A stretch of DNA of 64,000 nucleotides from Carya illinoinensis (GCF_018687715.1 NC_056764.1:14585001-14649000); one strand, 5' to 3'. Counted from the first letter of the stretch, positions 23,895 through 35,696 are shown. The notes: generated from the sequence alone by a model not told the origin. Translations and numbers: made by a program.

Positions 23895-24175
23895 CACGCA
23901 AGAAGGTATTTTTATGTATTTTTTATATATTTTATTGATGTGATTAATTAAAATAATTATTTTATATTAAAAATAATGTAATTAATTATATTAATAGAGC
24001 ATATAAAAAATATATAAAAATGGCTATATATAGAGTTTTTGTTACAAATAATCTATGCAAGACTAATATATTTGGAACTTTAAAATAGTTATTTTATATT
24101 AAAAAATAATACAAACTAATTATATTAGAGGAATGTATAAGAAGTATGTAAAAGTTATTATACATAGAGTTTTTG
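23895..24175. mobile_element. Two adjacent AT-rich foldback MITE copies
   Basis: Copies at about 23895-24035 and 24065-24175 end in the same phrase, TAGAGTTTTTGTTACAAATA, followed by ATCTATGCAAGA(C/T)TAATATATTTGGAACTT. The flank is therefore duplicated too. The second copy lacks part of its left arm. A local duplication explains this better than two independent insertions. Confidence 0.6.
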
Positions 24176-25659
24176 TTACAAATAATCTATGCAAGATTAA
24201 TATATTTGGAACTTGAATAATGTTAAATACAACATAAATTTTACATATTTTTTTTAAAACAAGTGGAGTTTATAATTATAAAAATAATTTTTTTATATAA
24301 ATCTCAACTTTATCTATTATTTTAAAAGAAATATGAGTTATATATTTTAAAATTATAAATATTATTTCTCTTAAAATTTATAAATAACATTATTTGTATT
24401 AATAATTTTTAAATTTTATTTAATTGCATAGATGAGATAAAGATGTGATTTTTTGTTAAAAATTAAATAAAATAATACTATAATATAATTTTTTGATATT
24501 AATTTTATTTTGATATTTGATAAATTTAAATTATTTATTATATTTTATGTAGAGATTTAAAAAATATATAATTATAAAATGAAATAAAATAGTGTAAATT
24601 TAGATAAACAAACGAGGTGTTTATTATAAAATAGCATAAGAAAAAAATTGCATGAAGTTGAAATTGTTCTCAAAATGGGTAATTGGATCATAACGAAATT
24701 AAAACTTTTATACGAAAATGACATGCAAACATGAGCGGTTGTAAATAAAACCAAAAGAAACTGCTGAACGTCATTAATAGAATTTAATGCAAGATTAGGC
24801 GACCAGAGCCACAAGAAAGAAAGAAAGAAAACGCGGAGATTTGAATAGTTGTCGTGTTGTAAAGGACAGTAGTAAGTAACTAACGCCAGAGTGCCGGACT
24901 CGACAGATGTTTTAAAGAGCCGAAGAATGAGAATATTGTGGACCGTTAGATTTTGGGGGTGGTTCGGTGGGAGCCACAGATAGTTGACCATTATTATATT
25001 GACAAGATATGATCCATCTGTCATCACTATATTACCCAGGTCCACTTTAGCGTTTTGTTCAAGCCCGCCTGTCGTTTTCTGTCTTTATTGTAGACATGGG
25101 AATTATGGAACTGTTCGCGGGCGGTGACAGACATGGCGTCACCCTAGACAATGTAGACATCATGGAATTTTTGTGAAACCGGCTTAGGATGCATGCATGG
25201 AAATTGTGATTATTTTATTATTTATTCTTTCCTCTTTCACTCTTTTTCAACCTTCACGTTTCACGTGCTTTAAATAAATACAGAAACCGTGAGGCTTGCT
25301 TGGTTTGAGTCGAAGGAAATCCGAAACAAAAGCTCACGCTTGTCTAGTTTACTTTTCTAGGGGTAATAATTCCTTTAAAGTGAAACTCTCGTGACTCGTG
25401 AATTGCTTTTATGAGAACATATAAAAATAAAAAATAAAAAACGAAAATGACCGATTCTATTTTAATTTTAGATAAATTTACGAGGGGTAGCACTAGTAAT
25501 ATAGCAACAATTATTTTATAATAATGAAATATAATTTCATATAACTATCTTTTATTTTAAATAATATTGTCAAAGTGTTGCCGGTTAGAGCCGCTGATGA
25601 GGGCTAAGAAATCCTACTCCCCAACTGCGACGGGACTCCTCTCACAAGAATCAAAATCG

Positions 25660-26990
25660 GATGATTGTAAATATATGTAAAATTGTTTGTTTAGGTTTTT
25701 AGAATATTTTTTTTTTTTTTTAATTTGAAGAAAAAGAAGAAGAAATATTGTATATATCTGTAAAATTGTTTGTTTTTTAGATTTTTAATGTAGACGATGA
25801 TAAGAAGAAAGAAGAAGGAAAGAAATACAAAGAAAGATTGTATATGTATTTTTTAGATTTTAGATCTATTGTTTAGTTTTTTATGATTTTTTTAGGTATC
25901 TTTTTTTTGGAATTTTTAGGTTTTTTAATCAGAGTTTTTAGACATATGTTGATATTTATTTTAGTACTTTCAGTGTACTATTTTTCTTTTCATTAAAATT
26001 TTAGTGCGTATGAAATATTGCAGAAATTTTTTAAAAAAAAATTAAAAAACTAAAATCGGATTCCCAATTACAACCTGTGTATAAACCAAATACCTTCCCA
26101 AGTTGTAACAAGTTTGAGCCAATGCATATCAGCTGATTTTAATAATTCTTATGCGAATTTGGAGATTGCCATGCATCCGGTTTCGTATCCAGATGCATAA
26201 CCCTACCTAGTTCTCTTATATATAATTTTGAACTATAAGTTCTACGTATAGAAATTCGTATGTGCACATGTTTTTTAATTTTCAACAATTTTAAATGAAG
26301 TTATAAGGTGATAAATCAGGAAGGAATGACCACCTCGATGTTGCAACAATGACATGATGCTTTGGATGATAAAGGTGTAGCTATGAATTTGATGAAAGTG
26401 TGGTGCATTAATTATAGGTAGATGATTTATTGAATTATCTTGGTTGTCTATGCAATTTGAATTGCCTTTTTGTATATCGCAAAATCTGAGGATGTGACTT
26501 TCTTTTCTTTATTTAATCTATGAAGATCTTGACAAGAAAATCTTTGAAGAAGAACAAGTATTGTATGTGCAAAAGGTTATAAAGTCAATAGGAAGAAGAA
26601 GAAGAAAAAGAAGAAGAGGAGGAGGAGGAGGAGAATGATTGTATATGTCTGTAAAATTGTTTGCTTTTCAATTTTTTAATCTAGAAGAAGAAGAAAAATA
26701 AGAAGATAAGAAAATTAGAGAATGATTGTATTTGTCTGCAAAATTGTTTGTTTTTTAGGTTTTTAATCTTTACTTACACTTTTACTTTTTTAAAATTTTT
26801 TCAGATCTGAAGAAAAAGAAGAAGAAGAGGAGGAGGATGAAAATAATTGTATGCATCCGTAAAATTATTTATTTATTTTTTTTAGATTTTTAGTCTAGAA
26901 TAAGAATAATAAAAAGAAGAAGAAAAGAAAAACAAAGAATGATTGCATTCGTCTGTAAAAAATTTTGTTTTTTAGGTTTTTAATATTTAC
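25660..26990 (+). repeat. Degenerate minisatellite of GAA-rich and TTTTTAG modules
   Basis: At least six irregular modules each combine a phrase like GATTGTATATGTCTGTAAAA, the phrase TTGTTTGTTTTTTAGGTTTT and a purine-rich run of GAAGAA. They occur in two blocks, about 25660-25860 and 26575-26990. Block ends share TTTTAGTACTTT and ACAACC(T/C)GTGTATAAACCAA, so a larger unit was duplicated as well. Confidence 0.7.
26229..26555 (+). repeat. Copy 1 of a direct repeat of about 325 bp
   Basis: It matches 35697-36030 in the same orientation. Shared phrases include CAACAATGACATGATGCTTT, GGATGATAAAGGT, GTAGATGATTTATTG and GAAGATCTTGACA. There is no open frame longer than a few dozen codons. It might be intron and exon sequence of a captured gene, but I cannot name one. 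Confidence 0.75.
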
Positions 26991-27350
26991 ACTTTTACTT
27001 TTTTAGATTTTAGAACTATTTTTAAGTTTTATTTTAGATTTTTTTGGTATTTCTTTTTTTCTTGATTGTTTTGTTAGATTATTTAGGTATATGTTCATAC
27101 TTATTTTAGTACTTTTAAAGTACTATTTTCTTCTTATTAAAATTTTGTTGCATATGAAATATTGCAGATTTTTTTAAAAAAATAAAAATAAAAAACTAAA
27201 TGGGATACTTGGTTACAACCCGTGTATAAACCAAATAGCTGCCCAGGTTGTAGCTGGTTCTAGCCAGCAGGTATCTACCGACTTTTAAAATTCAGATGCG
27301 ATTCCAGAGATTTTCGAGTATTGGGATTCGTATCCGTATCTACAACCCTA
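26991..27350. other. Repeat-module end with CTACAACCCTAA terminus
   Basis: The segment ends in CGTATCCGTATCTACAACCC, resembling on the minus strand the start of TAGGGYTGTAAA-type elements such as the one at 11168. A related version lies at about 26050-26210. A full partner end was not found. Confidence 0.4.
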
Positions 27351-28105
27351 ATTAGTTTTGTTTTACTATACTGCGAAATTGTACTTTCGAGTTAAAGAAA
27401 AAAAACATTTCTCATTCTTTTCTTTGTTTTCTCTAAAATGTCATAAACATTTTAGAGCAAAACAATTTGGCAATTAAAGGAAAAGATTGTTGCTACCCTC
27501 ATTCATATATGCCCTTTATTTTCATGTTGCGTTGAACATATTCCTTCACATATATATGCAGATGTAAGCATGGGGTACTTCCATGTGGTGAACATTGACT
27601 ACACTTATTGGGTATGCAATTGGAGGGAGTGCACACCCTTTTATATGTAGCCAAGGGAACAGATTTGTTGCACAAGATGATAAATTCAGCAAAGAGGAAA
27701 ATTTCAAACCCCTCTTTCATAATAGGAAGGGTATCTCTGATACGTTTTCCTCTATTTTAACATAAATGTGATGTGTCTCTTTTTATGCATTGTGAATTTT
27801 TAAGTACAACTCAATTTATCCTCCTCTTGTGTTAGTCATATGAATAATAATTAGTATCAGAGCAATTACTCTTTTATGAGATTTATTATTTTTTGAGTTA
27901 AGATCTTATGACTAACATTGTAGCTACATTTAGTGAACGTCAATCTAGCAGTTGGCCTCCACTATTTTGCGAAGATAATTACACACTCTGAAAAGTTAGA
28001 ATGAGAATTTTTCTTCAGACTCAAGGTCGAAAAATTTAGAGATGTATTGTAAAAAGACCTTATATCTCAACAAAAGTTATTGACGGAGTAAAGGTAAGAA
28101 GAAAA

Positions 28106-28498
28106 CCAGTGACCTTTTCCCTAACCCTTTGCTAGCAGAAACATATGCAGCACTTGAAGCCTCCCTTTTCTATAAATCACTAGGCTAGCCTGATCTAGTA
28201 CTGGAGGGAGACTCCCTACAAGTTGTTAACTACTTAAAAGCTAGCTCAGCTATTGATTCCTATGTGGGGACACTGATTAGGGACATAAAGACAATCTTAG
28301 ATTCCTTTACCTCTTGGTCTGTAAGGCACCTTGTGAGAGCTAGTAACAATGTAGCTCATGCCTTAAGTAAAGATGCACTAGGCATCATTAGAAGTATCTC
28401 TTCTCTGGACACCATCCCCTTTTGTATTAGAACCTTGTTATAATTCAAATCCTTTTAAGGTTTTATTCTAAAATAAAAAATAAATAAATAAAAAAAGC
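28106..28498 (+). mobile_element. 5'-truncated LINE 3' end (RNase H domain) with target duplication
   Basis: The segment translates as LLAETYAALEASLFYKSLG, a stop, then LEGDSLQVVNYLKA. After LVRASNNVAHALSKDAL it ends, followed by an AAATAAATAAATAAAA-type tail. ETYAALEA, EGDS and the N-A-H motif are hallmarks of the RNase H domain at the end of plant L1 ORF2. The 10-mer AAGAAGAAAA occurs on both sides (28096-28105 and 28499-28508). The other Copia copy lacks the insert at the matching site. Confidence 0.88.
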
Positions 28499-28775
28499 AA
28501 GAAGAAAAGTTGGATCGTGAAGATGAGAGAATTCTGACGTTGAATTTAGCAGCTATGAATCTACTATATAATGTTCTCAACGAGAATGAGTTCAATAGAA
28601 TAATGATTTGCAAAATAGCGAAGAAAGTTTGAAATAATTTGGAAGTTATTTATAAAGGAACTTTGCAAGTTAGAGAATTAAAAATTTATATTTTTACTCA
28701 TAAATATAAAATATTTAAGATAAATTATGATGAATCTATTTTTAATATGTACACTCGTTTTACTAGCATCATAAA

Positions 28776-31700
28776 TGTAACAGCCCGCTAGAAATTCAAT
28801 TTAAGGAATTTCTATTGACTTTAGGAACCTCGTGAAAACTCTGTAAGTTTACACGAATCGACTAATCGCATAAATTTTAGCCTGTCAACATAGTTAGTGT
28901 TATCACTCACTATGGTGCCAGAAATGCGATTTTAATTATTTGAGATAGTTAAAAGTGTTAGAATACATTATAGTCTACACCACTAGGCTTAATTGAATAT
29001 TTAGAATTTTTCAGTACTAAGTTTATTACGTTTATTTTTGGAGTGAATAGTAACCTCGGTAAATGTATTGAGCGCAGTGTTTTCAAAATCATAGTGTGAA
29101 ATGTCCAAATTAGGATAGCGATATTTTATTTGGACACTTGGCAAGATCTTAACCACACATAATGAATAGTATTAGATACTTGGCACAAAGAGAAACCATT
29201 AGATGGAATTGTGAAGGAAATCAAGGTGTGAGATCATGACACCTAAGCAAAATACACATTTGAAAAATATCTTAAGAATAGAGATTTAAAATACACATAG
29301 AAAGATTTTAGCCACCTTACTCTTCCAAGTCTACTCCACATTTGGAAAATATATTGAGCTGATTTTTATAGATATTATTGGATAGAATATTTTGAGATAA
29401 TATTTTAGAGATATTTTGGGTAGGAGAAAACCACACTCAACTCTCAACTCCAGCCTTATCATCTCCCTTATCTCTTCCATAAGCATCTCCAGCCATCACC
29501 CACAAACTTATCTTCATTTACACATTTCTTTAAAAGAATATCAAACATTCTCTCTCGGACAGCTTTTAGGAGTTCTTTTGCATGCCCATTTCGAAGCTGT
29601 TGTAAGTGTTTTATCATAAAATCTCCTTCATATAAGTTGTTCCTTTTTGAGTCTAGTTTACATGGATATCTTATTTGCCCCATTTGAAGATCATTTGGTC
29701 AGTCAAATATTGTGTAAACTATAGAAAGGTCATTCTGGGAGATAAACTGGAGAATATGTTATAGTTTGGAGTTTTTGACCAAGCTAATGGATAGATATTG
29801 GTCCGAAATTTTTATGGAGTATTGTTAACATGTATATATGACTATTGGTTGAGGATTTTTGCATGATTGAAGGTTTTGATGAAATATTTGCTTAGATTTA
29901 GAAACTTAGAAACTGGAAGAAGAAAAACAGTTTCTATTTTGAGAAAGTTTAACTCTTTGGTGGTCTAAACCTATTCTAATGACTTTGATAATTTTATTGG
30001 AGGATCCTAAGCATCTTATATACATGTTATAGTATTATTTTGAAGATATTTGATATTAGTTTCAAAGATATGAAATTTTATGCAAAGAGATATTCAGATA
30101 AGCCAAAGTGTGGATGTTTTTGGCTAAATTTATGTTTTGGTTAATTTTTAACCATGTGATCTTGAATTAGAAGCTTATATATGTTTTAGGACATCTTTTT
30201 AAACCATGTGATGGTTTGGTTTGAAGATCACATATTTATAAGTCATAGATCAAAAGGTTGATCAAAACAAGTTGGAAACAAAAATCAATAGAAATAGCAT
30301 ATGAGAATTTCGGCCCTATGGAGTTTTAATAGTTGTGATTAGTTTTAAATTTTTCTAAATTGATATTTGAGTTGAGGATAAAATTTACATGAGGCATGTA
30401 AATTTTGGTGACTTTTGGAGTTAGTATGCAAAATCCTTAAGTTATGGGTAAAACGGTCATTTTCCTACATGTAGAAAGTAAAATGGAAATTTTACTCTTT
30501 AAGTTAGTATTTTTCCATATTTCAAATTATTAGTGATTTAGTACTAACTTTTAGAATCACTAGTTACAGTTCCTCGTGATCGCGCTTGAGGTTTTATAAG
30601 AAACGCGGAGATCGAGATAAGTTAGCTTTTAACTTACTAGCAGTCTACTGTGTATGTGTGCTAAGTAAAAGAACTACAGTGTATGTATGTGTGTTATCAT
30701 ATATGTCATGCCACGCCAAGTTATCACGTAATTGTTTATTATACAGAATTTATTCTGTCATCAATTTTTATCTGTTACATAATATATTCTGTTATGTATT
30801 ACTGTACATTACAAGTACGTCATGCTAAGTATGCCATCTATTACATGTATGTCAAGTCATGTAATATTCACTGTTGCAAGTATGTCATGTTAAATATGTT
30901 GTCTATTATATGTTATGCCATGTTACGAAATGTTTCTATCTCAAGTTAGTCATGTATTTCAAGTTATGTTCAAGTCACGTTTCATCTTGAGTACATTATG
31001 TTTGTGTAGAATACATGGGGCCACAACAACTGTGGAGTATGTATTTTACTATAATTGTGATGCGTAGAATACATGTGGCCACAACAACTGTGGAGTATGT
31101 ATTTACACGTAGAATACATGGGGCCACAACAACTGTGGAGTATATATTTTTCATGTTAAGTCAAGTTTGTGTAGAATACATGGAGCCACAACAACTGTGG
31201 AGTATGTATTTATACGTATAATACATGGGGCCACAACAACTGTGGAGTATGTATTTACACGTAAAATACATGGGGCCACAACAACTGTGGAGTATGTATT
31301 TTTCATGTTAATTCAAGTTTCAAAGCAAGTTCATGCTAAATCAAGTTTCAGATCAAGTTCATGTCAAGTCAAGTTCAGTTCATGTTTCAATTTAAGTTAG
31401 GTGAATTATGCTATGTTGTACTCCAAGTTATGCTTTAATTACTTATAAATTTGATTATGCATTTATGCTTTTACTGTCATCCATGCATCATTAGCTTGTG
31501 TGGAAGTTTTTTTGTTAACTTACTGAGATTTGTAATCAAATCTCACTTTGGTAGTCCCAACTACCATTCCCCCCGAATGGTAGATCTTGTTACAGGACCT
31601 GAAGGAGAATCAGGAGCTGATCAACTAGACACAGTTGACTAAGTGACGGTGCGACATAAATGTTGATATAGTAATTAACGTAAATTACTACTTATACGAT

Positions 31701-31994
31701 TGAGTTGCATCTCTACTACTTTTTGGATCATAACCATTTTGGACTAGTGTTGTGATCTTAGTTGTTCAATGGATTTTTATGTATGAAGTATGTTTTAAGC
31801 ATTTGGGATATTTTCAATTTGGTGCATAGTATTGCTAAAGAAAAAATTTATCCGCTGCGAATATTGCATATTGTTAGATGCATGTTAGGAATATTGCATC
31901 TTATATGTCATGAACGGGGGCAGGTAACCTTGTGTTGCATGTCTCGACGCTTCAAATGTCCGTCCGATCCCAAACGGAATTTGGGGGCGTCACA
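28776..31994 (+). mobile_element. Complete 3.2-kb solo LTR with 5-bp target duplication
   Basis: It starts TGTAACAGCCCGC and ends GGGGGCGTCACA. ATAAA lies immediately on both sides (28771-28775 and 31995-31999). The 3219-bp length, TG...CA ends and 5-bp duplication fit an LTR left after recombination between the two LTRs of a retrotransposon. It contains no coding domain, has an internal minisatellite (31005-31310) and is matched in reverse by 1-2557. It splits the gag of the Copia remnant, so it is younger. Probably Gypsy (Tekay/Del-like) by style; that is inference. Confidence 0.9.
31005..31310 (+). repeat. Minisatellite in the solo LTR (hairpin-forming core)
   Basis: Six units of about 45-60 bp contain GGCCACAACAACTGTGGAGT or a one-base variant. 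The core CCACAACAACTGTGG can fold with CCACA/TGTGG stems. Spacers vary (TTACACGTA, TTTTCATGTTAA). Confidence 0.85.
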
Positions 31995-32786
31995 ATAAAC
32001 AACTTAACAACTCTCGGCAAAGTTTATTCAAACATGCAAATAGTAAGAAAAAATCTCAACTCTTTGCCAAAACGTTGAGAATCAAAAGTGACAGTGATTC
32101 TTGAAACTATAGACTTCAAGAAACTCTAAATAAATGAACTTATCGAATCACTTACCACCATAAGTACACATTAAAAGAGGAAAAGAAGAAAGAAAATCAA
32201 AGAAGAGATTGGCACTTAAAACTGTTTCTCATGAAAGCAAAAGTAATGAAGATGAGGAAAGTGATGACAAAATGGAGAAATTATGATGATAACAAGAAGA
32301 ATTAAGAGATTCTTAAATAGAAATGAAACTTCTTCAAAGAAATCCTTCAAAAAAATTTTCAAAAAAAAAAATACAAGTAAAAATAACTCTTTAACTTATT
32401 ATAAATGTAATAATTCTGGATATATTAAGGTAGATTGTCCTCTACTAAAAAAAAAATCAAAACAAGGGCAAGAAAGTAATTGAAGCTATATGGAATGATA
32501 ACTCAAGTAGTTCAGATAGCGAAATAAACAATGTAGAATAAGCAAATCTTTATCTTATGGCTAAAGATGACCTTGAGGTAATAAATTTTGATAATATTGA
32601 AAATCTTTCATATGAGAAATTGTAAAATATTTTGGAAGAGTTATATAAGGAACTTGAAAATTTGGGTCTCGACTATACTATGTTAAAAAAAAAAATTCTT
32701 TAACAAACGAAATCGATATTTTAAGTAAAGAATACATTGTTTTGAAATATAAAAATCATAAGTTAAAGAAGAAAGTGACTGATGAA

Positions 32787-35211
32787 GGATTTTCAATATT
32801 ATCAATATGTGTTACCTCAATGTCATCTTTAACCATAAGACAAAAATTTGCTGATTCTTTATTGTCTGCTTCGATATTTAAGCTACCTGAATCATCATCC
32901 CATGTAACTTTCATTACATTATAACCCTTGTTTCAATCTTTGTTTAGCAGAGGACAATCTGCATTGATATGTCTAGGCTTATTGCATGTATAACGAGTTT
33001 AAAAGTCATTTTTACTTTATTTTTCTTGAAAAACTTTTTAAAGGATTTCTTTGAATGAGTTTTATATTTTTTTTAAGAATCTCTTAATTCTCCTTATCAT
33101 CGAAATTTTTTCATCTTTGTCATCACTTTTCTTATCTTCATCATTTTCGCTTTAATAAGGAATAGTTTTAAGTGTCAAGCTCTTTTTTGACTTTTCTTCG
33201 TTTTTTCTTCTTTTCAATGTGTACTCATGGGTAGTAAGTGACCCTATGAGTTCATTTATTTCGAGTTTCTTGAGGTTTATAACCTCAAGATTCGCCGTCA
33301 CTTTTTATTTCCAGCATTTTGGCAGAAAGTTATGAATTTGTTTTACTATCTCCATGTTGGAATAGATTTTGCCTAAAGTTGTCAAGCTGTTTATAATATT
33401 AGTAAAATGAGTGTACATACTAGAAATAGATTCATCATCATTCATCTTAAATATTTTATATTTATGAGTAAAAATATAAATTTTTAATTTCTTGACTTGT
33501 GAAATTCTTTCATAAATAACTTCCAAGTTATTCCAAATTTCATTTGCCGTCTTGCAAGCCATTATTCTATTGAATTCATTTCTGTTGATAGTATTATATA
33601 GGAGACTCATAGCCGCTGAATTCAATGTTATAATTCTCTCATTTTCACGATCCAACTCTTCTTTTTCCTTTTTAAGTCTTTACTCCATCAACAACTTTTG
33701 TTGGGATATAAGGTTCGTTTACAACACATCTCCAAGTTTCTCGACCTTGAGTTTGAAGAAGAATTCACGTTCTAACTTTTCAGAATGTGTAATTATTTCT
33801 GCAAAATAGTAGAAACTGACTACTAGATTGATTTTTATCAAATATAACTAGAATATTAGTAATAAGATCTTAACTTAAAAGATAGCTAATATTACAAAAG
33901 AGCCCTTACTCTGATACCAATTATTGCCTAGATGACTAACACAAGAGGGATAGTGAATTGAGTTGAATTCAAAAATTAACAATTATAAATCAGATACACA
34001 ATATAAAATATGAAAAAAAAAATATGAAGCAACAATAAATATAAATGGTAAGGGTAAGAGAGAAACAAACTCAGTATTTTAACAAGGTTCGGCCCCACTA
34101 CCTACGTACTCGCCTCAAGCTACCCCTTGAAGATTTTCAAATTTACTATTCAACCTTTTTCATTTAGAGATAGAAACCTAGCTATTACATTTTTTAGCAC
34201 ACAACTACAAAGAATCCGCGTAGAATACCCTTTGCACTTAAAATCACATTACACGTGGTAATTCAACTATTACATGTATAGAATATCTTCTACACTCATA
34301 AGGGTTATACACATCCTTTTAATGATATAAGAGCGGATAATGGGTAGGTTATCAGAAAACACTTATCTATGAGTGAAATAAGAATAATACAACGTAAACT
34401 ATATATCTCTCAAAATGAATAAGGGTTAAGGCTTAATGCTTAGAGAAAAGAGATTGAAAATTTTTAATGAATGTTATATACTCTTATTGTTATTAATTTG
34501 AATATCTCAATTGAGCTATTTATAGGCATATGAGATTTCATATTCAAATTTAAAAAGTTTCACATGTCAAAAATAACAAATCTCATTCACTTTCCAAAAA
34601 ATTCAAATAAAAGTTTCTCCTTTTTGCAATTATCAAAGACAAGATCTTTCACTTTTCAAAATATTCAAATCTAATCTTTTTACTTTTCGCATATGACAAA
34701 ATGAGCATTATTTACTTTTCAAAATTTTCAAATAAAATCATATGCCTTTTGTAGAAGTAAAAAAAAGTATCAATCACTTTTGAAAATATTCAAACAAAAC
34801 ATACACATATAAAAGATAAGAATCAATTATTTTTCAAATTTTTAAAATTCAAACTTTTAATCATGTTATGCACATGTAAAGGATGACAATTAATCATTTT
34901 TCAAAAATTCAAATTTAATTTTAAAAAATATCATGCACATGTGAAAAATATAATTTAATGCTTTATGAGAAAATATTAATTTTGAGATTTAATCCAAATT
35001 TTGAATTTTTCAAAAGATGTACAAAATCACTCTAAAAGATTTATTTGTGAGTTTATTTCTTTTCTTGCTCATACTTGGTTTATTGATATGCTTGACTCCA
35101 CTGTGTAGACAACTTGAGTTTGAAACTCTTTTATGTTTGAATTCATTTGTTATTATCAAAATTCATATGTAAACATATAATTATATGAAATTTGATACAT
35201 TGGGTTCATCA
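32787..35211 (-). mobile_element. Copia remnant, minus-strand copy: LTR, PBS and gag
   Basis: On the minus strand, a 1.28-kb LTR runs from about 35211 (TGATGAACCCA) to 33933 (...TTAGTCA). A primer-binding site TGGTATCAG follows at 33919-33911, complementary to initiator tRNA-Met. Gag then runs to about 32787 and ends abruptly in the inverted plus-strand copy. A zinc-knuckle remnant lies near 32990-32950. There is no pol region. The two copies are clearly the same family but diverged by substitutions and indels. UBN2 gag with a long LTR suggests an Angela/SIRE-like lineage, as inference. Confidence 0.8.
33305..33655 (-). pseudogene. Copia gag (UBN2 domain) fragment
   Basis: An open frame of 116 codons covers the core of a UBN2-type gag. 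The order of motifs is typical: SLLYNTINRNEFNRIMACKT, then ANEIWNNLEVIYE, KIYIFTHKYKIFKMNDDES and a C-terminal FTNIINSLTTLGK. The flanking gag sequence on both sides is in other frames with stops, so this is a surviving window and not a full gag. The initial Met is not the original start. Confidence 0.8.
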
Positions 35212-35696
35212 TGCATGTAATCTCATTTTGCTTATATTTTGTTATTAAATATTACAGTTATGAATGTGATGGGATAAGTGAAAGATATCATTGCCTCTCA
35301 TATTGATAGCTTAGGTGCTACCACTTCACTATCATAATTTTTGTTATTTGTTGAAGGAGGAGTATGATGATCTCGATTGTAACATGTTGTTTTCATATAT
35401 TTGTGGATTTTGTCTTATTGACCCATATGAGAGCTTCAAACTTAATAAGTAGTTCTTAGATAATTGGTCCTAATCAACATGCTTTTTTCCTACTCGCAGT
35501 TCAATGCTTCTTGATCTGATATGGAAACTTGACTTATCTCCTTTCATGTCTAAAATTGAGGAAGCAGTCTTGGCTCTAATGTTCACAAGAGAAACTAAAA
35601 GATAATAATTTTCACGTTAGAAATTGAGTGAATTTCTTTTGGATAAGTTCCTATTGATTGGATTTGCTTTGTTTGAAGTATTTTGTATCTAAGTTA
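35212..35696. other. Flank of the Copia remnant, possibly gene-derived
   Basis: Less AT-rich than the LTR. A pyrimidine tract ending CTACTCGCAG (about 35490-35499) is followed by an open stretch reading LLDLIWKLDLSPFMSKIEEA, which looks like an intron-exon border. I do not recognise a protein family. Confidence 0.3.

Larger units (their letters stand above)
22873..25600. other. 3' flank of the S40 gene and intergenic DNA
   Basis: The first 300 bases probably hold the S40 3' UTR. A 23-base G homopolymer lies at 23702-23724. Foldback MITE copies lie at 23895-24035 and 24065-24175, and a degraded TTTGGAT-family MITE at about 24390-24615. The segment at 24800-25150 is less AT-rich but shows no gene. 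Confidence 0.5.
27791..32786 (+). mobile_element. Copia (gag region) remnant, plus-strand copy, with later insertions
   Basis: It begins with an LTR end remnant (about 27791-27839, ...GTGTTAGTCA). A primer-binding site TAGTATCAGAGC follows at 27852-27863, one base from the initiator-Met form TGGTATCAGAGC. A UBN2-type gag follows, split by a LINE (28106-28498) and a solo LTR (28776-31994). After the LTR, gag continues from 31995 through a zinc-knuckle remnant (32396-32435) in which the first Cys and the His have become Tyr. It then runs into a Lys/Glu-rich region to about 32786. Stops are frequent. No protease, integrase or RT follows; instead the sequence turns into an inverted copy. Confidence 0.8.

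Noticed and set aside
24572..25045. Minus-strand frame of 157 codons, one of the longest in the window.
   Set aside because: The translation has no recognisable domain, and part of it lies in a degraded MITE. I see no supporting splice or promoter signals. It is likely chance.
31005..31310. Regular repeats with short spacers looked like a CRISPR array.
   Set aside because: It lies inside a plant LTR; the spacers are not unique and there are no cas genes. It is a minisatellite.
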